From positions 41,310,079 through 41,374,078 of the forward strand of contig CM055313.2 in the NCBI GenBank assembly GCA_029255685.2: 64,000 nucleotides of DNA, given 5' to 3'. Each line of letters begins with the position of its first letter. The first letter of the stretch is position 1. The translations under genes were made by a program, and so were the position numbers. Under the pieces are notes generated by a model. It saw only the letters and a list, made by a program, of their open reading frames with translations, was not told the origin of the DNA and did no database searches. The DNA is from Silene conica (lineage: Eukaryota > Streptophyta > Magnoliopsida > Caryophyllales > Caryophyllaceae). Of this stretch, positions 33,885-46,056 are shown one piece after another.

Positions 33885-34640
33885 TTGTCAATACGTGCTA
33901 TTGCCCTTACTAATCTACAGCTACTTCAATGTTTCCTGCAACCACTGACCCTACTATGTTCTATTGTTACTACACTACTACACTTCCTATGCTACTACTC
34001 TATGTTGCTTCTTCCTACCCAATACGTTACTACTGCATATGACCACCCCACCAGCCCCCACTGTCCCTTCGCATTCCTGTTGCTGCACAGATAATGCACC
34101 AGACCCCCATTCCCGCGTATGTGCTTGCCTACGTTTACCCTGCTGTGTTTTGCATTTATGCTTCTGTTTCTACACACCCGAGTTTGCTACACCTGCTGCT
34201 ACTTACTATTGTACCCACTGGTCTACACTACTCTACTGAACACATGCTAGTTTAGTCCTTCTGTCATGCTGCTGCCGCGTGATGCAATTCAGCCTTTGTT
34301 CTCTTTTGTCACTACACACCTCTTACTACTGCGTAGTGCAACTATTACTCGGTTGTTGGTGTGTAATCACTGCTGCTGCGTCCTGCTGTTCTCACTCAAG
34401 TTTTTGCCGCTGTTCGGAGTTGGTGTCGCTGGTTTATGGCTATTGTCTTTCTGCTTTCCTCTGTCGCTTTCTTACTGCAATCATTCCCTTTGCTGGCCTT
34501 ATTGTAGTTATTTTTGGTTGCTCTTTCTGGTCTTATTGCTATTGTCTGTACACCGTTCCTATCAATGATGCGCTGCTACTGATTATGTATTGTTATACTA
34601 GGCTGCTACTACTACTCTAGTGCTGCTATTTTATGGGTTA
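33885..34640 (+). repeat. CTGCTACTA-rich low-complexity stretch in solo LTR
   Basis: Strongly T/C-biased with many CTACTAC, TGCTGC and TACTGC runs. Overlapping open frames here (33964-34239, 34279-34620) follow from the composition and match no known family. Considered non-coding. Confidence 0.7.
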
Positions 34641-35490
34641 TTAATCCTACTGTTATTGTGTCTATTAATTAACTTATGGTAGAACCCACTGCTACTGTGT
34701 TGTTATGGCTGTACGTAATTGGTATACCATAGTTAATCCAAATGTTGTTGCACACGCTATAGTCAAAATTATAGGTAGTTTAATTGGTGTCTGTTGCTAA
34801 ACTTAGTTAGTATTGTATATTGTTTAACAGTTGTATGTTGCTGAACTTATTGCTGTTAATACTATTTGTTTACTGTAGTGTCATATCATTGGTTATTATT
34901 ATTTATGACATTGTTGTCGTTATTAAGTTCTGCTAGTAGTGGTGTTTACAAATATTATTATTATTATTATTTTATTATTATTTTACGTACGTGCTTACTA
35001 GTCTGCTTGAATTAATTAGTTTACGCGCGTGCTTTCTAGCTTGTATACGTTTAAATATAATACGTAGAAATCGTTACGAATTACTAATGGGTTATGATTT
35101 TATTATTAGAAGCATGTCGAAATAATTTAATTAGTTAATCGATTTCCCGTATAAAATATAGGTAATATAACATGGAGTTTAATTTAAATTAAATCGTGTT
35201 TATTTCCTTCATTGGTTGAACCAGTTAATTAGAACGTAATCATATACTTAGAAAAATATATTTTAGCTAAGTAAGATTTAGTAAAGTAATTAGTGACTTG
35301 TCTAAAATTAGTTATTTATGAAGTGTCCGTTAATAATTCTTATCGGACTAGGATATTTTTAATAGATAGCAGTTGTTTAGAAATAACTTAATTAATCGTA
35401 ATTGTCCTTTCTCTTATACTTATACGTGTGTTTCAGGTCCCCGAGGTTCGGGCGGCACTCTATTGGGTTCGGGAATGGAGAGAGGATAGA

Positions 35491-35530
35491 GACCCCCCGG
35501 TCGGGCAACCGAAAGGGAAACCGGCTCTCC
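35491..35530 (+). repeat. GC-rich 40-bp repeat, first copy
   Basis: GACCCCCCGG, TCGGGCAACC, then a purine run and CCGGCTCTCC. The second copy is at 36581-36620 with two or three changes, 1090 bases away. The two bracket the tandem-repeat zone. Confidence 0.85.
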
Positions 35531-35639
35531 CTCAACTTAGTTCCCGAGATCAATTAAGTGTTGTTTAGAAGTATAAGAGATAAGAACTAAGGATCTAGTT
35601 ACTGTATTTGGATGCTAATGTATTGATGCGTATTAAGGT

Positions 35640-36445
35640 ATGCCTTAAGCTGGCCTCTGAGCTTAATACGTGAGCTTGTTGTCGCGTGATGGGATATGTG
35701 TTAAGTTCACCTCTGTACCCATTACGTGTCTTGTTGTGGCGTATCTGGATATGTGTTAAGTTCACCTTTGGACCCGGTACGTGATTGGTTGTGGCAGTGG
35801 GATATATGTTAAGTTCACCTCTAGACCCATTGCTTGTGTATGTAGGTGTGGTATCCTGAGTCTTAGCCTTGGTGTTGTATCCAAGGGTGCTCATGTGTTG
35901 TATCATGAGTCTTGGCGCGGTGTTGTATCCGTGTGTCCTTAGGATCGTAGCTAGCCTTAGTGTTGTGTCCAAGGGTACTCATGTGTTGTATCATGAGTCT
36001 TGGCGCGGTGTTGTATCCGTAAGTCCTTAGGATCGTAGCTAGCCTTTGTGTTGTATCCAAGGGTACTCATGTGTTGTATCATGAGTCTTGGCGCGGTGTT
36101 GTATCCGTGTAGAGCAGTCGTGCGACGGAGTAGCTAGGGTGTTGATGCCTTGCCCGGAGTACAGTTATTGATGCTAGTCTATGCCTTAAGTTGGCCTCTG
36201 AGTCTAGTGTCTTGTTGAGTAGCAGGTCTATGCCTTAAGTTGGCCTCTGAGTCCTTGCTTGAGTTTGTGAATTTGGTATCTAGGTTATGCGTTAAGATGT
36301 CGCCTCTGAACCTTTATACTTGCTGATTGTTTGGTATCTAGGTTATGCGTTAAGATGCCGCCTCTGAACCTTTATTCTTGCTGATTGTTTGGTATCTAGG
36401 TTATGTCTTAAGTTGACCGCTGAACCTTTATACTTGCTGATTTGC
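35640..36445 (+). repeat. Tandem repeat zone in solo LTR: 54-58 bp and 88 bp arrays
   Basis: Units of about 54 bases share TTAAGTTCACCTCTG (near 35692, 35747, 35800). An 88-base unit starting CCAAGGGT repeats exactly at 35881, 35969 and 36057. A 58-base unit starting TATCTAGG repeats at 36277, 36335 and 36393. Many units share a TTAAG ... CCTCTGA core, so the arrays may derive from one ancestral unit. Confidence 0.88.
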
Positions 36446-36580
36446 ATCTGCTTGCCTAGTTAGGGTACAGTGTCAGATGTAGTTGTTGATATTGATGAGT
36501 ATAGAGTATTGATTATTGAATTGTTCATCCAAGGCATTGGATGACTCTTTAATTAGTTTCGTAAATGGTTTGGACTGAAA

Positions 36581-36620
36581 GACCCCCCGGCCGGGCAACC
36601 GGAAGGGAAACCGGCTCTCC
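36581..36620 (+). repeat. GC-rich 40-bp repeat, second copy
   Basis: Near match to 35491-35530, same orientation. Confidence 0.85.
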
Positions 36621-37785
36621 TTCCAAATAGTTTCCGAAGTTGGTTGAGAGCCTTGCATAGTAAATACATGATGGTATGATATTGAGATAATGAGATTTGT
36701 ATGCTTCACATGTTTCATATATGTTGGAGTATATTGTATGTTTATGTGTTACGTGTCGTTACAAAAGGTGGCTAGGAGAACTCTAGTCACTCCCCACTGA
36801 TTGTGGCGTACATGTTTACATGTATGTAGGTACATGACAGGTGGTTGGCAGAGGGTTGCATGGAGCTAGCGAGCGATGATCCTATTCATCGATTGACTTA
36901 CACGTTTACGTTAGCTAGACTTTAGTTTACGTTTCAGTTTTTGAGTGCCTGTAGGGATGTGCCATCTCAGGCTGTTTGTATATATATTTTACTTTTAGTT
37001 TCAGTTTTAATTCAACTCGTTTTTATGCATGTTAAAGTTTAAATTTCGCGTAAATTTTGGCATGTTGTATGTTTTATTTTTCCGCTGCAACGAGGGGGTT
37101 TTCCATTCTAACCTAAACCGGATACTAGCAATTCTTAATGAAATAACAACGAATAAACTGAAATCAAGGAGAATTACCGCAAACGGAATTAGGGCAGAAA
37201 AGAAGAACTTTATTGATTCCCGTGGAAAGATTGTTTGAACAATGAACTCAAACTTACGAAACAGTAACTTGAACTTAAAACTAAAACTGAAAAAGAGATT
37301 ATTGTTGATTGATTTTAAAACTGCATTAAAACTCTATGCTAATGGATTACTAAAACATGCTAGTTGATAGATCATTAACCCTAATCACGAGGTTTTCTTA
37401 AGTAGGCGAAAAAAAACATAAGATCTTTCATAACCTAATCACGCGTGGGCTTTGCGGAAATTCTCTAGAACTACGCCTTGGTCTACCGACCAGAGTAGTT
37501 GGTCGGTCGACCGGTTATCCTGTGTGACAGCCTTGAATTCGTCTCAATTTGACCTTTTGGTCCTCGGCTTGCGCTTTAGGTTGTTTCTTCCTCGTTCCTT
37601 GGTTATGTAAAAATCCCGAGGGTAGCAATTTGGTATAAAATCGCCTCTTTTCTGCATAATTCTGCAAAAGAGCATAAAAATACGAAAGTAGACAATTGTT
37701 GGGAAATAAAGGCTAAAACATCGTAAATGATTGCTAAAATGCGTGTTAAAATAGATGTAAAACATCATAAAATAGAAACGCATCA

Positions 37786-38499
37786 AATTCCCCAAACCAA
37801 ACCTTGCTTGCCCTCAAGCAAGAATTAGACTCGATCTTAAACTAATGGAACGATTTCAATCTCAGTGCGAAATTTACATGTAAGCCTAAACCAATGCCAA
37901 GTAACAAAATGAGAATGTATTCAAATCATGCAAGCGAGTTATGGGGTTGTCAAACTTGCAAAACTATTGACTATAGAGACTGTATACTATGGACTCTCGC
38001 GGGTCGCTCAAATCACACAATAAGCATAGGGTGAGTTTATGTAGAAGATAGAAAGAAGTATATTGTAAAGACACTCACCTAACTTCAACCCATGAAAACA
38101 TGGCTGCAATCTAACATGAAAAACAATTCTACAACCATGTAAAAACATACTCATTAAGTGACTCGGATACATGCAATTGAGGTAATGAAAAATATGTGAG
38201 GCGGAAGGTAAAAAAGGTTAAGATGCTTTTGGACAAGTGAGGATAGTAGCCAAGCTAGTAAAACCGGTTCCCAAACAACATATTTCACGACTTTTGACAT
38301 TACAAAAGTGCTTTTTTGTAGCATAACTCTCACATTATATAAAAGAAAGGACTCCCAAATATTTTGAATGAAGTACGAGAGTGATAAAATGTAAAAGAAA
38401 GGAATTTTCAGAGCGAATTTGAACTTCTATTTCTGTCAGTTGGTCGACCGACCAATAGGGACGGTCGGTCGACTGACTTGCAGGTTTCTTTGAACTCTC
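37786..38499 (-). other. Athila 3' internal end with polypurine tract and hairpin
   Basis: Next to LTR B the minus strand reads CTTGCTTG-AGGG-CAAGCAAG (37803-37822, perfect 8-bp stem), then GTTTGGTTTGGGGAATT, then the LTR start TGATG. The remaining 680 bases have no recognised coding and include two GTCGAC palindromes at 38443 and 38468. At about 38500 the sequence switches abruptly to the middle of LTR A, so everything between was deleted. Confidence 0.8.
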
Positions 38500-38948
38500 A
38501 CTTTATTGATTCCCGTGGAAAGATTGTTTGAATAATGAACTCAAACTTAAGAAAGAGTAACTTGAACTTAAAACTAAAACTGAAAAAGAGATTATTGTTG
38601 ATTGATTCTAAAACTGGATTAAAACTCTATGCTAATGGATTACTAAAAGATGCTAGATAGATCATTAACCCTAATCACGATGTTTTCTTAAGTAGGAGAA
38701 AAAAAACATAAGTTCTTTCATAACCTAATCACGCGTGGGCTTTGCGGAAATTCTCTGGAACTGCGCCTTGGTCGACCAACCAGGGTAGTCGGTCGGTCGA
38801 CCGGTTATCCTGTGTGTCAGCCTTGAATTCGTCTCAATTTGCCCTTTTGGTCCTGGACTTGCGCTTTAGGTTGTTTCTTCGTCGTTCCTTGGTTATGTAA
38901 AAATCCCGAGGGTAGCAATTTGGTATAAAATCGCCTCTTTTCCGCATA
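38500..38948 (-). repeat. Athila LTR A, truncated; continues at 62645-62771
   Basis: Matches 37207-37662 of LTR B closely. Gypsy-2 splits it with gcata duplicated (38944-38948 and 62640-62644). Palindrome cores at 38771 and 38796 are 25 apart, as in LTR B. Confidence 0.85.
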
Positions 38949-39202
38949 TGTAACACCCCCAATTATTCAGAGGCCTGAACTAGGACTCCCCAAATAATTA
39001 AGGATGTTACCATCTCGGTTACCCGAGGTAGTAGTTAACAAAGGAAGAAACACAGTACTTTAGTAAGTAATTAAAGTTAAACATATGTCTCATAAAGATT
39101 ACAACTGTGTATGAAATCAAAACTAGAAGTTCAACATGTCGGAAGCTATAAAAAAACTGAGCTATAACTAGACTGGTCTGGTCCATTTCTTCTCCACCCT
39201 TC

Positions 39203-40276
39203 TGTTGGAGATTGTGTCCTCCACATGTAGTGTGATAACGTCATTGAACATACCCTTGTACGGACAAGTGGGAGATTGTTGGGGCTGGTGTCCTTGACAA
39301 TTAAGTACAATGACTTATTAAATCTCTTTAAGGATCACAAGGGCATACTTCTGTATTATTACCAGTTGATCCACGTTTATCAATAACGGTTGGCTTGCTA
39401 GATAAGTTTGACGTTATTGTCATACGGATGGCGGTGGTCAACTGGTCCCTATACGTCACACCTATAGGACACGTTTGAGAGATGTGAAGGTATGAAAATA
39501 CAGTCACATTTTGCCGGATATGACTAAACGGTTAGTCAGAGGTATTGACTATTAAATTAGTCAATAAGATGTTGAGATTATTATTTAATACGGATTAAAT
39601 AATTTTAGCTAATACGGATTACATGTTTAATTCGTAAATTAAATATAAACAGTTATATATTTAATTAAATATTGTATTCGCGAATTAATATAAACAGTTA
39701 TGTTAATTTAGGTAATTATACAATATCGTATTTTATCAGACGATTATTAATATATCGACTATATTAATAACTGATAACATGTTACGATTTATAAATTAAA
39801 CCCGCGAATAAATAATAGCTAATTGGGTCGAATCACGCATTAGGATAAGGTAAGAGTGGAAAGCCCACTCCTACCCAAACCCTATATTCGGCCGGCCTCA
39901 TGTAGTATATAAGGAGAGTCCTTCTCCTTATATCGACTACTCTTGGTGCACTATTAAATATTCTCAAGGTAAAATTAGGGTTTTGTGACATTCTTTTCCC
40001 AAAACCTCAGATCTCACATCTAAAACCTCAAGGGCTCTCCCTATATTGCAAGGCAATTGGAGAGGATTTCTAGCACACGCGGCCTCGTCTCAGACAAAGT
40101 CTTGGGTGCAAGTTATAGGAGGGAATTTGCATTAATTCCTGTTCTTAGGCCTTTTGCGCGAGGACTAAAGGTTGTACTTCTTTTCTCATGTTTTTAATCT
40201 TATGACAATATTCACAATTGCATATTTCATTATAATCCTGCAATTTTTAGGGTGAATACGCGTATTATTCCCCTCA
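39203..40276 (+). repeat. 5' LTR of copia-2
   Basis: Starts TGTTGGAGATTGTG and ends ATTCCCCTCA, followed by the primer site TGGTATCAGAGCC at 40279-40291. Confidence 0.95.
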
Positions 40277-42024
40277 AGTGGTATCAGAGCCTTAGGCCAT
40301 GAAAATTTAAAAATGTGTCTTTCATAAGTTTTAAAATTGTTGAAAACCGTGCAATCTGCCTAGGCACTCGATCGAGTCCCTGTTGCACTCGATCGAGTGC
40401 CCTCGTACCAGGCTTGTGCGTGTGATTTTTGTGAGAAATCGATCTTGTTTTTCGATTATAATTTGCATATTGTTAATTAATCGATATTTTTAGCAATATG
40501 TAAATCTTTTGTTGTTGTTTATATATGATTTACAAGTTTCAAATCCAAGTTATAAACTCGTTTTAATTCAAAAGTGCAGCGATTTGCTTTTTTACGAGCC
40601 ACTCGATCGAGCCATGCTGCACTCGATCGAGTGACCCTGACACTCGATCGAGTGCTCCTGTTACTCGATCGAGTGCTCTCGTTTCGGGGTATTAATTTAC
40701 GAAAATAACTCGTTTTCTTATTTTCACATGGCTTAAAATAATATACTATATACGGAAATAGTATATTATTTAGTGAAACGGTTCACCCTCGTTTGATACA
40801 TATTGTTTTTAAAACAGTTTAAAACAATGGATTATATGTTTATTAAAATTGGTGATTAAAACGGTATAGTCACTTAATTTTAATCTTAAAAGGTGGTTTG
40901 GTATAAATTTATTAATCATAATAACGGTATTATGTCATGTATAAATTGTTTTTAGTTGATGCATTTTATTTATCGTCTTGTGAATGCCTTGAATGCTTTC
41001 AATAACGTATTTAATTATTGCAAACGGTTGTAACTTAGTGTGGCCTTAGAAGATTGTGTTACCGTAATGATGGGACACGATCTTGCTTGTAATTTTGAGA
41101 TCTTGAATCTCCGTTTTGGGTTTTTGCCATGTAATTACTTTTGTATTTAAATTAGAATGTATCTAGGATTACTTTTGTAATTTAAATTAGTAATTTTGTG
41201 AAGACCAAAGACAAGACGGAGACCGGATGCTCACTCCCGCTGCAAGGACCAAGATAGAACATCAAGACAAGCTTCTAGGGTCCAACGGTGGATTCCAAGT
41301 TGTTTTATGTTTATTTTGGTAGGATAGGCCACACTAGGACTTTTATTTGCGTTTATTGCATTTATCTTTACGCTTTCATCGATAATAGCTTGCATCATAT
41401 TCCGCCTAAAAACCAAACCACCTATATCATGCCTGAAAACTGACTCATGTAGAGGTCTCGCGTTAGTTTTCTTTGACTATACAGATGTCACATGTCATTT
41501 AAAAGCCATCACTTTATTTAATTCATTCACGCAAATGCTAGTTTTTTAGTTCACTTAAATATGGATAAATAAAAGTTGATGGGGTCTTCCTCGTATAACC
41601 AAAAATTGAGACTAGTCTTTATAAATCAGCCTCCCATGAATCCCTTCTTCGTCGGTAGGCATAATATGACCCCTTCTACGTCGGGTAAGTGGGAACAGAT
41701 GATTTATTTCATCTCAACATCATGGTCACTCGATAATATTCCAGTGACTGAGATGGACTAATAGATAGGATATACGGAAATCTATCGACCAAGAGTTCCA
41801 ACGATTGGAATTAGCCAAACTGTGGGCTTATCAATATACGGAAATTGAGTCTTGGGATCGTTTATATAATTCTTGAGGGAGATCAATTATATAAATGCTT
41901 GAGTCTACGAGTTTAAATTCAATTTAATATAGACTTAAATCACAGCAATAAGTTGCTTATATGGTTTTGTTTTATCTTCCTTTTCAGTGTAGAACACGTT
42001 CATTAAAACTGCTGTAAAACTAAA
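40277..42024 (+). other. Copia-2 leader with primer site, palindromes and upstream frame
   Basis: Primer site at 40279-40291. CTCGATCGAG cores at 40367 and 40388 (21 apart) and at 40602, 40622, 40643 and 40664 (20, 21, 21 apart), the same 2+4 arrangement as copia-1. The small sense frame at 41576-41761 matches the one in copia-1 from its inner Met. Confidence 0.85.
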
Positions 42025-45000
42025 ATGGCTGGTGAAGACCCAATGCCAAGTGCCAAGCTAGCACGTGAATCCTGGCTAAAAGCCTTCATGGACTCCATGA
42101 ATCAGTCAACTAGACTGAGGAATGATGGGTCAAACTTCTCTGACTGGGAGGCAGCACTACGGAATGCTGCCATTGCTGACGGAAAGCTCAAGTTCTTAAC
42201 TGAGCCCATTCCGCCACACCCAGGAACTGGAGCTAGAGCCAACGAAATTCGCGCTCAGAGCGATTTCGTTATGGAAGCGGGTGCGATAAAGAACGTACTC
42301 ATCTATGCAATGGAATCCAATTTGCAAAGACGCTTCATAACCCATGGTGCAAACAAGATTTTCACCACGCTCACTAACAAATTCTCCAAGGCTCCGAGAA
42401 TCGTTTCTTATGAGCATACCTGTCGCTTCTTTGAGGCGAAACTCCAGAAGGGCCAAGCTGTTAGCCCACATATTCTCAACATGATTGAGAATATCGAGAA
42501 ACTGGAGTCCCTAAACTGCAAGATCAGTGAGAACATCATCGTTGATCGTATGCTTCATTCGCTTCATGATGGGTTCGCCCTCTTTAGGGCTAAATACTAC
42601 ATGAACGACATGAAGAAGACTCCCCATGAGCTCCACTCCCTTCTCGTACAGACTGAGAAGGATCTTAAGTTGAGTGGGAGTCTTAAGCAGGATGTTCTCA
42701 TGATCTCCAGTAAGGGGAAAGGTAAAGGGAAGGCTAAAGCTCAGGGCGACCTAGCAGTAGGTAAGCCCAGGTTCAAGAAACCAGGATTTGCTAAGAGTGG
42801 GCCTGGTGAGTCGAGTAACTCACAAGGCAAGACAAAGAGCAAGGATACAAGCATGGAATGTCACCATTGCCACAAGACTGGGCATTGGAGGCGCTCATGC
42901 CCCGTGTATCGCGAGGACATTAAAGCAGGCCGTGTTACTCCTGTTGGTATGTCTTCTTCTTCTTTTATTCACATGATTGAGATTAACCATGCAAGTTGCG
43001 GAACTTGGGTACTTGATACCGGTTGTGGTTCTCATCTATGTAATCATGTGCAGGGCCTCCGAAACCAAGAACCCCTAATCAAGGGTGAGGTGGACCTGCG
43101 TGTCGGGAATGGAGCACGTGTGGCTGCAGTCTCGAAGGGAACATACGTAATCCAGCTTCCAAGTGGATTCGAGTTATTTTTGTATAACTGTTATTATGTT
43201 CCTAGTTTATCCAAAAACATTATTTCAGTTTCTGCACTTGACAAACTCGGATTTTCATTTGTAATAGAGAATAATAGCTGTATTTTCTCTTTGCACAATA
43301 TGATTTATGGCAAGGCAGTTTCCATGAATGGAATTTATGTTTTAGATCAAACTACCGAGATATTAAATGTGAATAATAAAAGAATAAAGGTAGGTGACAA
43401 AGATCAAACTTACCTATGGCATTGTCGTTTGGGACACATAAATGAGAAACGCGTAAAACAGCTCATACAGAATGGAGCTATTTCGCCCTTTGATTTCGAA
43501 TCATATGGCACGTGTGAATCATGTCTCATCGGCAAAATGACTCGTATTTCCTTCAAAGGTGTTGGAATGCGCGCTGCCGACCTATTAGGACTCATACATA
43601 CGGACGTATGTGGCCCTATGTCGATCAACGCACGAGAAGGCTATAGGTATTTCATCACTTTCACGGATGATTTGAGTAGATATGGCTATGTCTACTTGAT
43701 GAAACATAAAAGTGAATCCTTTGACAAGTTCAAAGAATACCAGAATCGGGTACAGAACCAGCTGGGTAGAAAGATTAAAGCACTACGTTCGGATCGTGGT
43801 GGTGAGTATCTTTCACACGAGTTTGATCAACACCTAAAAGACTGTGGGATCGTACTACATTTGACTCCACCTGGAACACCACAATTAAATGGTGTGTCCG
43901 AACGGAGAAATCGAACTCTACTTGATATGGTTCGATCCATGATGAGTCACACCGTTGTGCCTGATTCATTGTGGGGCTATGCTCTTTTGTCAGCCGCTCT
44001 AATACTTAACCGAAGTCCGTCTAAAGCTGTTGACAAGACTCCATTCGAGCTATGGAAGGGAACGGTCCCTAACTTGTCCTTTATTCGGGTTTGGGGCTGC
44101 GAGGCTTATGTCAAGTGGAGACACGAGGATAAGCTCGGCCCGCGATCGGTCAAGACATACTTTATAGGCTACCCAAAGGGAACGTTTGGTCATTACTTCT
44201 ACTCGCCTACCGAACAACGTGTTTTTGTTGCGGCTAGTGCGACGTTCTTAGAGAAAGAATTTCTCGAGAACAAGTCGAGTAATAGAACCTTCGAGTTATC
44301 GGAGGTTCAAGAACCAACTACCGAGCAACCATTGGAGGAAACAGTACCTTCAACCGAGGCTGCGGTAGATATCCCTGAGGAACCTAGGAGGTCGGGAAGA
44401 GTCTCTATTCCACCGGACAGATACATTGGTATGGTCGAGGAACACGATACAGATGACGTCTTACTCCTAGAGGGTAACGAACCCACAACCTATAAAGGTG
44501 CCATGACCAGTTCTGACTCAAAGCTATGGCTAGAAGCCATGCAATCCGAGATGGACTCCATGTATGAGAACAACGTGTGGGATCTTGTGGACCTACCTGC
44601 AAAGGTACGTCCCCTTCAATGCAAATGGCTTTACAAGATAAAGCATGCCGTGGAAGGACTACAAGATATCCACAAGGCTAGACTAGTTGCTAAAGGTTTC
44701 ACTCAAGTGCCAGGCTTGCACTATGATGAGATCTTTGCACCCGTAGTCATGCTACGTTCCATTCGGATTATCTTAGCGATCGCCGCATTTCATGACTATG
44801 AAATATGGCAAATGGACGTTAAAACCGCCTTCTTAAACGGTTATTTGGAGGAAGAGTTGTACATGGTACAACCCGAGGGTTTTATCGATCCAGCACATCC
44901 TAAGAAAGTTTGCAAGCTTAAGCGTTCCATCTATGGACTTAAGCAAGCATCGCGGAGTTGGAATCATCGCTTCGACCAAGTGATAAAAGAGAATGGGTTC

Positions 45001-46056
45001 ATTCGATCAGTCGAGGAACCATGTCTCTATATCAAGTCGAGTGGGAGTAAGATTGTATTCCTAGTACTGTATGTCGATGACATACTCTTGATTGGGAATG
45101 ACATACCTCTCTTATCTTCGGTTAAAGCATGGTTGAAAAACCATTTCCAGATGAAAGATCTGGGAGAGGCACAAAGAATTTTGGGCATCCGTATCTACAG
45201 GGATAGATCACGACGGATGTTGTCTCTCAGTTAGGAATCTTATATAGAGAAGATTCTGGAGAGATTCAGCATGACGAACTCCAAGAAGGGGTTCCTTCCT
45301 ATGACTCCTGGGCTTCACTTGAGCAAGACTCAAGAAGCTAAGTCAGTGGAAGAGAAAGAGCGCATGAGTCGGATTCCTTATACCTCGGCAATAGGATCGA
45401 TCATGTATGCCATGATATGCACACGTCCAGACGTTGCATATGCATTGAGTATGACCAGTCGATTCCAAGCTCATCCAGGTGAACCACACTGGATGGCCGT
45501 GAAAAACATTCTTAAGTACCTACGGAGGACTAAAGATTGGGGATTGACTTACGGAGGCGACTCGACGCTCTGCGCCACGGGTTACGCAGATGCTAGCTTC
45601 CAAACAGATCGAGATGACTCGAAATCTCAGTCTGGATTTGTCTTTACTCTTAATGGCGCTGCTGTCAGCTGGAAAAGTTCTAAACAGAGTGTTACAGCAG
45701 ATTCTACGACTGAGTCCGAGTACTATGCCGCCTCGGAAGCAGCTAAGGAAGCAATATGGATGCGTCAATTCTTACAAGGACTCTCGGTAGTGCCTAGTTC
45801 GAATGACCCAATCACCGTCTATTGTGACAATAGCGGTGCCATCTTCCAAGCTAAGGAGCATAAGTCTAGCAGCAAGTCTAGGCATGTACAACGGAAAGCT
45901 CATCTAATCAGAGATTACGTGGAGCAAAAGGAGATTTTTATTGAAAAGATCGCTACGGATGACAACATAGCTGATCCTCTCACAAAAGCATTACCACGTT
46001 ATAAGCATGAAGGGCACATTCATTCCATGGGAATTGGATGTGTTCCTAAGTTGTAG
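42025..46056 (+). pseudogene. Copia-2 Gag-Pol with one internal amber stop
   Basis: Same 1343-codon frame as copia-1, with the same start and end. A TAG at 45232-45234 replaces the CAG present in copia-1 and cuts the protein after 1069 residues, just past the RT catalytic YVDD; the remaining RT end and RNase H are open from 45235. Gag zinc knuckle, protease DTG, integrase HHCC and D-D-E, and YVDD are intact. The change fits deamination of a methylated CHG cytosine. Such a copy could still be moved by copia-1 products (inference). Confidence 0.94.

Larger units (their letters stand above)
33003..37105 (+). mobile_element. Solo LTR (4.1 kb) of another LTR-retrotransposon family
   Basis: Starts TGTAACATCCCGC and ends GGTTTTCCA, with target duplication ttcta on both sides (32998-33002 and 37106-37110). 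There is no internal region, primer site or coding sequence, so it reads as one LTR left after LTR-LTR recombination. A likely promoter (CACTATAAACC near 33227) is only about 225 bases from the start, which would make the transcribed LTR part very long. It contains a pyrimidine-rich stretch (33885-34640) and tandem repeats (35640-36445). The family is not recognised; 4 kb is in the range of large gypsy LTRs. Confidence 0.82.
32158..37785 (-). repeat. Athila LTR B, split by a 4.1-kb insertion
   Basis: Two parts, 32158-33002 and 37111-37785, about 1520 bp when joined. On the minus strand it begins TGATGCG next to a polypurine tract and ends TGTCA next to the primer site. A polypurine tract on one side and a primer site on the other means it is shared by two tandem elements. 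It contains GTCGAC palindromes at 32749-32821 and 37480-37513. The upper part matches LTR A (38500-38948). Confidence 0.85.

Noticed and set aside
33964..34620. Overlapping cysteine/leucine-rich frames of 91-113 codons
   Set aside because: Explained by a T/C-rich low-complexity stretch inside the solo LTR; no signal of a real gene.
35595..36060. Repeating minus-strand frames (MDTT-LRLATILRTHGYNTAP type)
   Set aside because: Translation of the 88-base tandem repeat, whose units are open in this frame for short distances only; not a repeat protein.
41231..41416. 61-codon antisense frame in both copia leaders (MVFRRNMMQAIIDES)
   Set aside because: Antisense to the leader, shared only by two recent copies; no domain. 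Sequence identity alone does not support coding.
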